Source: Cryptomeria japonica
Taxonomy: Eukaryota; Streptophyta; Pinopsida; Cupressales; Cupressaceae
Direction of reading: 5' to 3'
Length of the DNA stretch: 64,000 bases
Assembly (NCBI RefSeq): GCF_030272615.1
Contig: NC_081408.1
Coordinates: forward strand, 611,263,673 to 611,327,672
Part shown: positions 1-11,345 of the stretch, piece by piece
Layout of the letters: each line of letters opens with the position of its first letter
Position numbering within the stretch: the stretch's first letter is position 1
Program-made: the position numbers and the translations under genes
The notes under the pieces: generated by a model
Told to the model about the DNA's origin: nothing
What the model saw: only the letters and a program-made list of their open reading frames with translations
Databases searched by the model: none

Positions 1-1181
1 TTTTGCAAAAAGGTTTATGGTGAGTGGTTGGCATCACTATCTTGTACATTCACTCACTGTAGTGTAGTCTACCAAGTAAAGCATATAATTTAATTTCAAA
101 ATAATAGATCAATTGTAGTTTTATAACTTTTTATTTGAATCGTTATATGTAAGGAAAAAACAAGGAGAAAAACAAAATTGCAATTAGATAGTAGGAACCT
201 CTTAAGATTTAGGAAATAAAGAAGTAGTTAAGCATTATAATACTGAAATATAGTTTTGAAGAGTAAATAGTGCATGATAAAAAATTGACAGGACCAATTC
301 CAATGACTGGGAAAAAAAGCCTAAGGGTGAATACTACTGAAAGAAGTATATGAAGGAAAAAACAAGCATGACAGGAAAAAAAAACCTAAGAAGTATATGA
401 AAGAAAAAATCTAAGAGTGAATCCCAATCATAGGTAAAAAAAAGCCTAAGAGTGAATCCCAATGACAGGTTAAAAAAAAAAGCCTAAGAGTATATAAGAA
501 GTATATGAAACTTTTATTTAAAATGTTGAAAGACTAAACCAGAAGTTGCACATTAGATAGTATTTTTTTAAAAGAAATTGGCTGTCAAGTACAATGACTA
601 ATAACTATTTAATCTATAATAAGATTATATTCTAATAAATATTAACCATATGAAATTAATAATCTAATAAATATTAACCATACCTCTATATAAATTTTAT
701 TTATAAAATATAAATATACTAATTAAATAAAAATATATAAATATGCTAAACTTGATGTACCATTTAACTTTATAACTATAATTTTATGAAAGAATTTTTA
801 AAAATAATAATTTTTTAATTAAAATGACAGTGTTATGCTAAACTTAAAAAGTGTAATAATACATTCCAAATTATAAATATATGTGATTTTATAAAAATAT
901 ATCATACTCTATGATCAACACATGAATAACAAATGGATGTCTCCATCTCCGACCAGCTCTTTCGATCTTCTCTTTATTAAACTTTGTGCCCACTGCTTTA
1001 AATTTAATCCTCGCATATTTTTAAGGCAAGTTTGATTTTATTCTCCCTTTAACAAGAGATGACGGGGAATAAACAAAGTAATGTGAAATTTACCTTATTC
1101 TTAAGCGTTAAAATCGAAGAGGCTTTTAACTTTGGATCCAATTCTTTTCTTATTAGCTATGGCCATTCACATTCGCATTTA
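1..1181. other. AT-rich spacer
   Basis: No gene is supported here. The stretch is AT-rich with no long open frame of coding character. It contains an irregular A-rich minisatellite, listed separately, and short duplicated AT words around 640-680. I see no mobile-element protein signature. Confidence 0.6.
290..510. repeat. A-rich irregular minisatellite, about five units
   Basis: The words CCTAAGAGTGAATCCCAATGA and GACAGG followed by an A run recur about every 40 bases. An alternative unit ending AAGTATATGAAA is interspersed. The copies are imperfect and irregularly spaced, which suggests local slippage or duplication rather than a named element. Confidence 0.5.
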
Positions 1182-1741
1182 TTTTAGGTCCAATTTTCTT
1201 TCTTTAATTGAAAAGGATAAAAATAAAATGAATGATTCAATTAAAGCAATTACTTCAGTTCATATTTTTTGTAAACCAATAGCTTTTGTTCAGATGTTAT
1301 GAAACTTCTATTTGACTTAAGCATATTTAGTGTTCCCAGAATTTTATTTTTTCTGTTTGACTGAAGCATATTTAGTGTCCCCATAATTTTTAAAATTTTT
1401 TTTTTTAAATGAATGATCTATTTTAAGTCCAACTTTAACTTTATTCTTTCCTTGATTGAAAAGAATAAAAAGAACAATATGTAGTCATGAATGATTCAAC
1501 TAAAGTAATTGTTCCAGCTCATGCTTTTTGTGAACGAATAACTTCTTGCTGAGATGTTCTGAAACTTCTATTTGACTGAAGCATATTTAGTGTCCCCAGA
1601 ATTATTTTTTCTGTTTGACTGAAGCATATTTAGTGTCCCAATAATTTTTTTTTTTTAAATGAATGATTTATTTTAAGTCCAATTGTAACTCTATTCTTTC
1701 CTTGATTGAAAAGAATAAAAAGAACAATATGTAGTCATGAA
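1182..1741. repeat. ~250-bp tandem repeat, two full and one partial copy
   Basis: Copies begin near 1182, 1421 and 1671 with TTTTAAGTCCAA or a close variant, followed by TTGATTGAAAAGAATAAAA. They also share TTTGACTGAAGCATATTTAG, which itself occurs twice within each copy. The third copy stops at 1741, exactly where LINE-like coding sequence starts. The unit is non-coding. Confidence 0.7.
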
Positions 1742-1755
1742 TAGGGTGGTCTAGA

Positions 1756-2304
1756 GTGAGCGACTTTAAGTCTGTTTATAGGTGTGGGCAATCGGAGATA
1801 AAGCGGTGGAAGGTTCCTAATGAATGGCCTGTTGTTGATATGGAGGAAGACTGTGCTGAGCTTCATGGCATTTTGGCTAGTAGACATTGTAGTTCCCTTA
1901 AGGATAGGGATAAACTTGCTTGGTCCCCGAATCCTAAGGGTGTTTTTATTGTTGCCAGTGAGTACAAAGAGTTGTTCCGTCGTTTGGAGGGGAGGGAGGT
2001 GCACTGGTGGAAATATGTTTTGAACAATTTCTCTTGGCTGAAGTGTAACTGTTTTGCTTAGACTTTGGCTTTGAATAGGTGTCTTACCTGTGACAATATT
2101 CACAAGTGTGAGTTCCATGGGCCTTCCATCTGTTTTTTGTGTGGTATTGGAGATGAAGACTCCTCTCACCTGTTCTTCAATGCCATTTTTCGTTCTTCAG
2201 ATGCCATCTATAATTGGAATCAAAATACCTCTTACAATAAGTTGGTATATCATGATCATAAAACAAATACCCCTTGTTCGATTCTCCTATGTTTAGTTCA
2301 ATAA
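1756..2304 (+). pseudogene. LINE reverse-transcriptase zinc-binding (zf-RVT) fragment
   Basis: The frame reads as the zinc-binding tail of a plant non-LTR retrotransposon reverse transcriptase. It has the WSPNPKGVFIVASEYKELF block (usual pattern W..G.FSV.S.Y..L), then a W-K-x-x-L-N-N-F stretch. After that comes C-L-T-C-D-N-I, and finally C-F-L-C-G-I-G-D-E-D-S-S-H-L-F, the C..C....E...HLF zinc motif. One in-frame TAG at 2059-2061 interrupts it, where the family has tryptophan. The resemblance fades after about 2215. No reverse-transcriptase core or endonuclease lies upstream, so this is an orphan piece. The domain assignment is fairly sure; the lineage is not determined. Confidence 0.75.
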
Positions 2305-3247
2305 GCATCTTCATATGATTTAGAACCTCCTCCCTAATTGTTGTAGGGTTGTCTTTCACTTAAATTCTATCAATCAAGTAATCTCTCCATGTTCTTTTTC
2401 ATGCTTTAAAATCTAAGAAAAAATGTGTTCTGAAAATATTTTAAACATAAAATTCATAATTTTAATAAATCTAAATTTATACTATGAAATATGGTATATA
2501 AATATCTAAAAATATTTGGAGTCGTGAATTAATCAACAAACCAAGGTTACACTATTTTCAAACTTATTAATTTTCTTCTAACCTATTAACTTTATTCAAA
2601 ATATCATTTGGGAGATGGGTGTTGATTAAAAACTCTATATCCATATTTGTCTATTGCTAGACTTGAAAAATAATATAAAGTCTTTCATAGAAAATTAACA
2701 TAGACTTAAAGACTTAAGGTATCCATTTAGACAAAAAAGACGAAATCCTAATAAAATTGTTTGGAAATCAACAATATCATTTTCTCTCCCCCAAAAATAT
2801 CTTTTTTACTCCAATTATCTAATAATATGGCAAGCATAAATTTAATTAATAAACAAAATATATTAAATACATAGCTAGACATACTTCTATGTATGATACA
2901 AAATCGATTTTATTTTTCTCTTCAAAATGCCTATCGTGATTCCAAGAGGATGTTGGGGAAGGTTGCAAGACTGACTTTGGACCTACCAATTTTATTTGCT
3001 CAAAAACTTCTAAAGCCATTTTGTGTCCCTCCTGCAATCGGGGCATTCCATGAGGCCATATTTCTTTTCGGCTTTTTGTCGAACAGTTCAGGTGCCTTGT
3101 CTTTGCTTTCACTTTTTGCATACACGTCAACCAGAGCAACTATAACATTTGACAAAATTTACAACTGCAACTATATCATCTGACAAAATCTACCCTATTC
3201 ATTTTAATTAAAACTCCAATTCAAACACTCTTCCTGTGCTGCTGCAG
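2305..3247. other. AT-rich spacer before a possible exon
   Basis: No recognised gene. At 2893-3139 both strands are open for about 95 codons, including a minus-strand stretch with H-G-M-P-R-L-Q-E-G-H. I recognise neither reading and would not call it coding. The final bases (up to CTGCTGCAG at 3247) resemble an intron acceptor with a short pyrimidine run. Confidence 0.4.
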
Positions 3248-3422
3248 AAGTTTAGTTGAATTTGATTTTCATCATGCACGGGAACTGCTAACGCAGACTG
3301 TAACAACCTCTACTGACTGTGATGGTGAGTGTTTAGGGAATGGAAATGGATCGAGGAACGGAATAGGTTCAACGGGCCCACATCACCATCTAAGCAGTCT
3401 AAGCTTAGTGTGTGTGATTTAA
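3248..3422 (+). other. Possible orphan terminal exon (unidentified)
   Basis: After a plausible splice acceptor (CTGCTGCAG ending at 3247) one frame stays open for 57 codons from 3249 to TAA at 3420-3422. It includes D-F-H-H-A-R-E-L-L-T-Q-T-V-T-T and G-N-G-N-G-S-R-N-G-I-G. I do not recognise the protein and no upstream exon was found. The downstream sequence has 3'-UTR character, with AATAAA. This is weak evidence, and the open frame could be chance. Confidence 0.25.
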
Positions 3423-3432
3423 GGCTGGCCCC

Positions 3433-4805
3433 ACTTGAGTGGTGCTACAGTTCCTGCTGCCTCCTAAACATGGATGATTTTGTCTTTTATTTTTTGAAAG
3501 TGTCCAATCTCTTATGGCACTCTTATTAATAAAGTTCTACAGAAAGACAATACTCGCATGTTTTTACTGGTCTTTTCACCTTTTTTTTTTAAATTATGCA
3601 GATGGACCACTTGAGTGGTGCTACAGTTCCTGCTGCCTCCTAAACATGGATGATTTTGTCTTTTATTTTTCAAAAGCGTCCAATCTCTTATGTCACTCTT
3701 ATTAATAAAGTTTTGTAGAAAGACAATACTCGCATGTTTTTACTGGTCTTTTCACGACCTTTTTTTAAATTATGCGAATGGACCCGCTTGAGTACCAAGC
3801 GTCCAATCTCTTATGGCACTCTTATTAATAAAGTTCTGGAGAAAGACAATACTTGCATGTTTTTACTGGTCTTTTCACCTTTTTTTTTAAAATTATGCAG
3901 ATGGACCACTTGAGTGGTGCTACAGTTCCTACTGCCTCCTAAACATGGATGATTTTGTCTTTTATTTTTCGAAAGCGTCCAATCTCTTATGGCACTCTTA
4001 TTAATAAAGTTCTGCAGAAAGACAATACTCGCATGTTTTTACTGGTCTTTTCACCTTTTTTTTTTAAATTATGCGGATGAACCACTTGAGTGGTGCTACA
4101 GTTCCTGCTGCCTCCTAAACATGGATGATTTTGTCTTTTATTTTTCGAAAGCATCCAATCTCTTATGGCACTCTTATTAATAAAGTTTTGCAGAAAGACA
4201 ATACTTGCATGTTTTTACTAGTCTTTTCACGACCTTTTTTTAAATTATGCGGATGGACCCACTTGAGTACCGGTGCTACAGTTCCTGCTGCCTCCTAAAC
4301 ATGGATGATTTTGTCTTTTATTTTTTGAAAGCGTCCAATCTCTTATGGCACTCTTATTAATAAAGTTCTGCAGAAAGACAATACTTGCATGTTTTTACTG
4401 GTCTTTTCACCTTTTTTTTTTAAATTATGCGGATGGACCACTTGAGTGGTGCTACAGTTCCTGCTGCCTCCTAAACATGTATGATTTTGTCTTTTATTTT
4501 TCGAAAGCATCCAATCTCTTATGGCACTCTTATTAATAAAGTTCTGCAGAAAGACAATACTCGCATGTTTTTACTGGTCTAATCACCTTTTTTTTTAAAA
4601 TTATGCGGATGGACCACTTGAGTGGTGCTACAATTCCTGCTGCCTCCTAAACATGGATGATTTTGTCTTTTATTTTTTGAAAGCGTCCAATCTCTTATGG
4701 CACTCTTATTAATAAAGTTTTGCAGAAAGACAATACTCGCATGTTTTTACTGGTCTTTTCACGACCTTTTTTTAAGTTCTGCAGAAAGTCAATACTCCCA
4801 TGTTT
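3433..4805 (+). repeat. ~176-bp tandem array, eight units with a three-unit higher-order pattern
   Basis: The anchor GTCCAATCTCTTATG (or ATCC variant) occurs at 3502, 3678, 3801, 3977, 4153, 4333, 4509 and 4685. Spacing is 176 bp except one shortened 123-bp unit and one 180-bp unit. A partial unit starts near 4777. Units 2, 5 and 8 share a CACGACC variant and units 2 and 5 also GGACCC.CTTGAGTACC, so every third unit is alike. Each unit contains ATTAATAAAG, a consensus polyadenylation hexamer. The ~63-codon frames inside the units are repeat artefacts. The array ends about 100 bp before the ankyrin gene start. Confidence 0.85.
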
Positions 4806-4908
4806 TTGTAAAAACAAAGTGTTTCTACCTCCATAGAAGTTTCCATCTTCCCATTGAAAAAACGCGTTTGCCTTAAGCCCGAGCCTATAGTCTTTTTGGC
4901 CAAGCTCG

Positions 4909-7900
4909 ATGGATAAAACTGGGTATGTCTGCAAAGGAATGAACAGAAGGTTCTTTGAAGCAGCCAAATCAGGGAACGTAAGAGCGGTTAATGAGATTTC
5001 GCCGCTGTGGAGCGTTGCGAATGAGGTAACGCCAGGGGGAAACACGGTGCTACATATTGCCGCCTATCATGGCTCTCTCTCCCATTCGTTCAAAAGTTGC
5101 TTCAACTTTCAAATGCCAATCTAGAGGATGGGATGACATTTTTAAAAGCTAAAAATATGGAAGGAAACACAGCGTTACACGAAGCAGCCTTAGGAGGAAG
5201 TGAGCAAGTCGTGAATGCTTTACTTGAATTCTGCCCAGATTTGGTGAATGAGATCAACCAAGCAGGTGAAAGGGCTCTTTTTAAAGCTTGTGAGGGAGGT
5301 CAAGTCAAGATAGTTGAAATGTTGTGTCCTCCAACACCTATGAGTATGGAGTATTACAAGAGATCCGATGGCCAAACACCTTTACATCTTGCAGTCTCTA
5401 AATTAAGTACAGGTATGTTGTTCTTTGATTTTTGGTTGATTCAATTTTTGTTTACTATGACAATTTTTATACGTTTGTAGATTTTTGGAAATAAAATATA
5501 TTTGGTGGACAACTATTATTTCCTGGATTGTATGACGCTGCTAAAAATTTGTTCAAAAGAATTAGAGATGCCCTTTCAGACCACCTCCTCTCAATATTCT
5601 AATGGTAACAAAGAAGTTGAACCCATGTAAGATCCTTGTTGATGCATTTTGTTTTACATCAAAGCTCGAAACCAGAATGTTCTAACCTTATTGATGCATT
5701 TTGTTTTACATCAAAGCTTGAAACCAGAATGTTCTAGACTTACTAATAAACCATAGCCCATTCAAAAGAGTCCGTACATAATTTTCCTGATTCAAAAATG
5801 GGGTCAAAGAAACCCTATGACATAACTACGATCTCCAAATAAGCCTTAAATTTCTATTTTTGCTAATCCGACTTCTTAAATACATCCATTTAACTCAGCT
5901 CCAAAGAATTTCTGGTGAAAAAGTGATGAGGCCTTTTTGACAGCACCAGCTTCTAAAACATTTGCTGCTCCCAACACCAGGCTAGCCTTTCTAACAATTT
6001 CAAAACATGATTTTTTAAGTTTTTTAATGAAATGTATCTTTAATTATTGTAGACTAGTTTTTTTGAAAATTATTAATCAAGTAACTGTGCTATTTTCATA
6101 GAAAAATACAATAATTACATTATATGGTCAACTTCTGTTCACATTTTATTATTAAGTAAAAATATCAACATTTGAAGGAACGGCCAGCTTGTTTTCAAGG
6201 GAAAAAAACACACACAGACACGCACATAAGTATAAATAATGGTCATATCACATCGATTCGTATACTGTTAAAGACAAGGACAAACTCTGCGCTGCATTTC
6301 ATTTCTACTTTTTTGGTTGTGCAGATGTAATTGAGAAGCTTTTACACCACAAACCTGAACTTGCCACAGAAGTAGATAATTTCGACAGAAGTCCGTTGCA
6401 CATGGCTGCGTTGCTTCCATATCTCGATAATTTCCTTTACCCAAAGCTTTACAGGAAAATTTTCCTAACTGGAAAGATGCTTATAAGAAATGATGGTGGG
6501 CTTTCTTGTTACAAAGTGGACCAGAACAAGCAGTCTGCACTTCACGTTGCAGTCAAAGAAGGGAACGCAGCTTTAGTGGATGTGATACTATATTACTGCA
6601 GGGACTGCCTAGAAATGGTCGACAACGATGGTAGAATTGCTTTGCATCTGGCCGTGAACAATGCTGCTGAAATATTTCTCAGAAGTGAAGGACATCACCT
6701 GAAATTTATAATATACTCGGTAACGTCAGAAAGACTGATAAATTGCATTGATAACAAAGGGCAAACGGCATTAGATATTGCACTAGAGAAGCAGAATGAT
6801 GACCCACAACTTTACAGGGCTGTAAGTGATTTGATTCTCAATGAATTAAAACTGTTTGGTTCTTTTTAGAATTATTTTTAAATATTAGTTTGATTGATAA
6901 TTAAAGTAATTTTTTTTTAATAAATAAAGATAGTTATTTATATTTTTGTGATGCTTGAGACATAAAATATTCGTAAAAATTTTATTTTGATAGAAGGCTT
7001 GAAATCACGCAAAATTCTAATTTAATCTTGGAGTGTTCATGTCTTATGGAGAGGACAGATTTTCTTATTAATTAAAAAAATAAGAACATTTTTTTAAATC
7101 TAGGTAGACCGCTATAAGTGTTTAGATTATAGTAACATGTTGCAGTGATAATATTTTGTTTTTCATAATGAGGTCTATTTATTTGTCCAACTATTTTCAA
7201 TATTTAGAATTATGTTAATGATGATGTAAAATAAGAGATTTTATATTATTTAATTTTAAGAATGTTATTATTATTTTAACTAGAATTAAATTTAAAATGA
7301 ACGGATCTTGTTGCAGATTATAAGATATTTATGTCAACATGGTGCTGTCAAGAAAATATTTGATGAGGGCTCAACTTCAACTAACACCCTGGGGTTGAAC
7401 TCGAATCTCATATCTGAAGTGCAGTCCTAATTGCAACGGTTGCTTTCGCAGCTGCTTTCACTCTACCGGGAGGTACAGGCAACCAAGCACAGGGCCCACC
7501 AGCGCCTATATTGATTAACAACAATCTCTTCAAGCTTTTTGTGATATTTGACACGCTGGCTTTCTGTTTTTCCATTGCTTCTGTTATCCTTTATTTTGCA
7601 AGTTTTCCTGGCCAAGTAGAAGATTGGATCATAACTGAGATCAGTTTGCAAGCGTTATATATAGCACTGGTATCAATACATTTGGTGCAGCAATACATTT
7701 GCTCGTGGCATCAAAGTGTTTGTGGTTGGCTGTGCTTGTGTGGGTTGTGGTGTGCCTTCTTCCAATATGGATAAGGGCAATGTCACTACGTGGAAAACTA
7801 TACTTGTTCCCTCCACCAGGCCACTATGTATTTTTCTTACTCCAAGGTGTCGGTCTTGCCCCTAGTATGTTATTTCCCCTTATTTCCCCTTATTTCTACT

Positions 7901-7965
7901 TTCCTATTGTTCGCATTTCATTGAGTTTTTGGCGTCGGATCTTTGGCAGAAGCTCCAAGGAATGA
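4909..7965 (+). pseudogene. Ankyrin-repeat/PGG-domain membrane protein gene, frameshifted
   Basis: Three exons are visible: 4909-5412, 6325-6821 and 7317-7965. The introns are 5413-6324 (GTATGT...GTGCAG, phase 1) and 6822-7316 (GTAAGT...TTGCAG, phase 0). Exon 1 encodes ankyrin repeats (G-N-T-V-L-H-I-A-A-Y-H-G, G-N-T-A-L-H-E-A-A). Exon 2 encodes further repeats (R-S-P-L-H-M-A-A, Q-S-A-L-H-V-A-V-K-E-G, G-Q-T-A-L-D-I-A). Exon 3 encodes the PGG domain (A-T-V-A-F-A-A-A-F-T-L-P-G-G) and hydrophobic membrane segments. Plant proteins of this ACD6-like family are membrane-associated and often act in defence or stress responses. Three frame breaks are seen. One is a CT-run slippage near 5073-5080, the second lies near 7419-7432 just before the PGG motif, and the third near 7675-7690. 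Splicing and domain order are clear, but no single intact protein can be made. Confidence 0.82.
5640..5744. repeat. 52-bp tandem duplication in ankyrin intron 1
   Basis: GATGCATTTTGTTTTACATC and the following AAAGCTYGAAACCAGAATGT occur at 5641 and again at 5693, a period of 52 bp with one or two differences. It lies inside the first intron and has no coding role. Confidence 0.75.
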
Positions 7966-10403
7966 TAGACGAATAAGCTCTTTGGAATTGCGTTTTTGGC
8001 GTATACTCTTTAGATATGTATTAAGTCTAAATGCGTAGATAAAATGTATTTCTTGTATCGTATAATGGAGGATTAAAAAGTACGTATCTTCAAAAAATTT
8101 TTATCTAGTAGAAGCTTCGTATATTAAGATTTAGTTTAACTGTTTTTCAATAGTTATTTTGGGATGAAGATGGAATTATTATATGTGTTATTTGGTTTAG
8201 TAAGCCTTTTACAATATTTAATAAATGATGTAATTGAGATATAAGCGAACATAATTATATTATGTTAATGTTTGTTTGTAATTATCACTTTTATAAAATA
8301 AATCATTCTTTTCTTTTCTATTACAATAATTGAAACTTTTGTATATTTCTTTAATTAATGACTATCAAATCAATATTTCCAATTTATTTCTTTTTTCATA
8401 TTCTTTCATCTATTATTAGAGCTAGTTTGATAAAGAGGATGTGATGGGCAAGTATGATGGGGAGGAAAGGTTAATAGGAGTTGTTCTATGTTGATTAAAA
8501 TAATGAAATATACAAGTAAAATAGGGTAATCTCACTATTGTGTGTCTCACTTGTGGGACATAATTTTTTTGAAATCATTTGTCTTTTTAGAATGATACAT
8601 CATATTAGTCTTTAATCACATGTAACAAGGTTTGGTTAAAGGGAGCTAAATCAAACCTCTTGAATAGAATTTTTGTACGATTAAATCAAACCTCTAACAT
8701 AGTTTCCTTCATAGCTATCGAAGTATTAAAAAAAATAGCTTCACCTTTTCAATTAAATGAAGTCATATAGAAATACTATGTTATAAATATATAGCCTTAA
8801 TCTTATAGCTTAAAAAGAAAAAAATAATATGTATCATGCTTTCTTTAATGTTGTGTATTTTTTATATTATAAATGCATATCCATTGTCAAAAGATAATGG
8901 TCTCTAGTAAAGACACCAGTAAAAATATTAAAAGAATTGTATTACACTCCACAAGAATGTCCTTTTAATGAAAAAAATAATTTAATTGTGTAGACACATA
9001 AAAATTTCCATTAATTTGTTTGCATTTAATTTCAAATTTCTCTGAACATCAGGTGAGTCATTATTACACTATTATTTCTTAATAATTCATTATTCATAAT
9101 TCACATCTTTTATTATATTATTATTAATATCTTACCATTTATCCATTAAATTTATTAAATAAAATATTTATCATATTCATTTATATGCCTTCATGTATTC
9201 ACGTTATACACATTTCTCTATTTATTTAATAAAACCCTTAAATATCCCCTCATACCACTTACCATTTCCCACTTACTATTTCCCACTTACCATTTCCCAT
9301 TTACCACTCATCTTCCCTATACCACTCATCTTGCATTATCCCATATTCATCCCACAACATGAACTCGCTCGAAGAAAATCTATTTAAACAAGCCCCCTCT
9401 CTTATTTGAGCAGATCTCATCTTTATGCATCGAACTTATGCCAATTTACATTCCAATATCTTGACACTTATCCACTTTCTTTGCATTCTCAAATCTCCAT
9501 TTCCTCATAGCTTTTTGCATAAGTGCCTCTGAGAGCAAATATATCAAATGTGAAATCTTGAGGAATAGTAGTGCAATGGAGTGAATTTCTGTTGCATGCA
9601 TGTGTGTTTTGGCTTAGATATTTGCATTTGCATGTGTGTGTTTTGTAGGTACTTCATTTTTGGATATTGGAAGATTGAGTCTTGTATTCAATCCATTTCC
9701 TCCATCTACAAATTGTATGTTAATTATGGAAAAATATAGAATTAAAATTTGTTTTAGTACTAATTCAATAATTAATAATAAAAAGTCTATGGAAGAGAAA
9801 TTGAATTTTGTTAGCTAATTCTAAGTAATCAATCAAACCTTACACATGTAGTGAAATTTATGCAATATAAAAAATTTCAATCAATAAAAATAATTAAAAA
9901 TAATTAATTCAAAAATAAAAATTATAAAAATGTATTATTATGTTTAAATAACATCTTAACTCTACATAAAAATGTTACAACTTATTGATTTCATCATTCT
10001 TAAATTAATAACTTGTTCATAATAATAAACACAAATTTAAAAACTTTATTTCAAATGTTGAAGTTAAGTATCTTCAATGAAACATAGGCCTTCAATCATT
10101 TCTAATCTCATTAGAAATATTAACCCACTAAAACCATGATGGCCACATATTTATTGCAGAGTTCTATTTTCATTTATTTTCCTACTCTCTTTTTGTGTTT
10201 AGACATCACATTTTATTGCTCTTTAGCACACCCTTTCCAAAAGACTTATTTTTTGTAAAAATATGTTTATATTGAAAAAATGATTATGAATATATTAAAA
10301 AAAATGATACAATTCCAAAAGTGAAAATGTTTATAGGAAAGGTGGATAGATGTACCAAGGTATTGTTAATATGTATCATGAGGGTTTCATTGGCTAGTCA
10401 ATA
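7966..10403. other. AT-rich spacer after the ankyrin gene
   Basis: No gene is supported. The first few hundred bases may hold the 3' UTR of the ankyrin gene. The remainder is AT-rich with short pyrimidine-rich runs (9240-9360). Open frames here are short and lack any domain signal. Confidence 0.5.
9256..9310. repeat. 14-bp minisatellite (CACTTACCATTTCC), ~3.5 units
   Basis: CACTTACCATTTCC starts at 9256 and recurs at 9270 (one change), 9284 and 9298 (degenerate). The surroundings are pyrimidine-rich, so this is simple-sequence expansion. Confidence 0.7.
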
Positions 10404-10643
10404 TTATATCACGTGTGTTCATATTGGGGGGTTTAATATCCCAAAAATGAGGGTACAATATATTGCCTATCGGTGAAAATAGGGGGGGTTTATTTAGGTT
10501 ATTAAAAAATGAAATATTTGGTTAAATTAGGGGAGTTTTTAATTCAGGTTGTGTATTGGGAGGGGGTGAAAGAAAGGAGTTTAGGGAAATATTTTTTGAA
10601 AATAAGGGGATTCTTTAGTATGCCATGAATGCACGTGATATAA
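10404..10643. mobile_element. Candidate MITE, 240 bp, 19-bp terminal inverted repeats
   Basis: The left end TTATATCACGTGTGTTCAT (10404-10422) pairs with the right end ATGAATGCACGTGATATAA (10625-10643) as an inverted repeat with two mismatches. The interior is non-coding and has G runs. A TA target duplication is possible, but the palindromic ends make it ambiguous. Size and structure fit a miniature inverted-repeat element. No second copy was found in this window. Confidence 0.45.
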
Positions 10644-10929
10644 CCACGGTTCACTAAGTAAAGCCCCCGTGATATTGATAAAAGGATAGGAAAATGCTTA
10701 GATGGTTAAGTCACTTTTTTAGAACAATGCCCGTGTACAACAAACATAATTTGATCTAAATCAAAAAAAATTTCTAAAATCTTTTGGGAAAATATATGTA
10801 ACATACTCAAAGATTGTTCGGGATATTTTTTTGTTTTTTTTAGTGGGCAGAATGGTTTTTTTGAAAATTTCTCATGTATGACAAGCATAAATTGACCTAA
10901 ATTTATCTCTCAATTTGATCCCCTTTTAT

Positions 10930-11105
10930 GTTTTCTCTTCCAATCTAGAGTGGAGTGTGTATGACAAGCATAAATTTAACTAAACATATGCTTCAATTTG
11001 GTCTTTTGAAATTTGTCTTCTCTTCCTATGACTTCCTCTATCTCTATGTCTATATGCTTCAATTTGGTCTTTTGAAAGTTTTCTTTTATGTTTTTGCTTT
11101 TGATG
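10930..11105 (-). mobile_element. Fragment of the unassigned DNA transposon family (5' part)
   Basis: Read on the minus strand this matches the 5' segment of the elements at 13.9 kb and 18.7 kb, and the 20.7-kb fragment. Shared words include CAAAAGACCAAATTGAAGCA and GTCATAGGAAGAGAAGACAA. The first word occurs twice about 75 bp apart (near 10990 and 11060), as it partly does at 20.75-20.84 kb. Only the 5' segment is present. Confidence 0.6.
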
Positions 11106-11345
11106 ACTTATTTCTCAATTCTTCAAGGAAAGAAAATCCTTCCTTAACATAGCCTCCATGAAAAGATAAATAAAAAAGAAAATTTGCTTTATTCTTTTTT
11201 CCAATTCTAAAAAAGAAAACACAAGACTTGACTCCCAAGTCTTCATAGAAAGTTGTCAAATCATTTTTTTTAATCAACAATAAAACTTTTTATTCCAACC
11301 TCCTAAAAGTAGGATAAATAAATATGCACCAAATAATTAATAAAA

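Noticed and set aside
2846-3183. Overlapping open frames on both strands, including H-G-M-P-R-L-Q-E-G-H
   Set aside because: No recognisable domain, no start context or splice logic, and both strands are equally open.
3329-4536. Repeated ~63-codon frames in the 176-bp array
   Set aside because: Their ends follow the repeat unit, the composition is odd, and each unit looks like 3'-UTR sequence with AATAAA.
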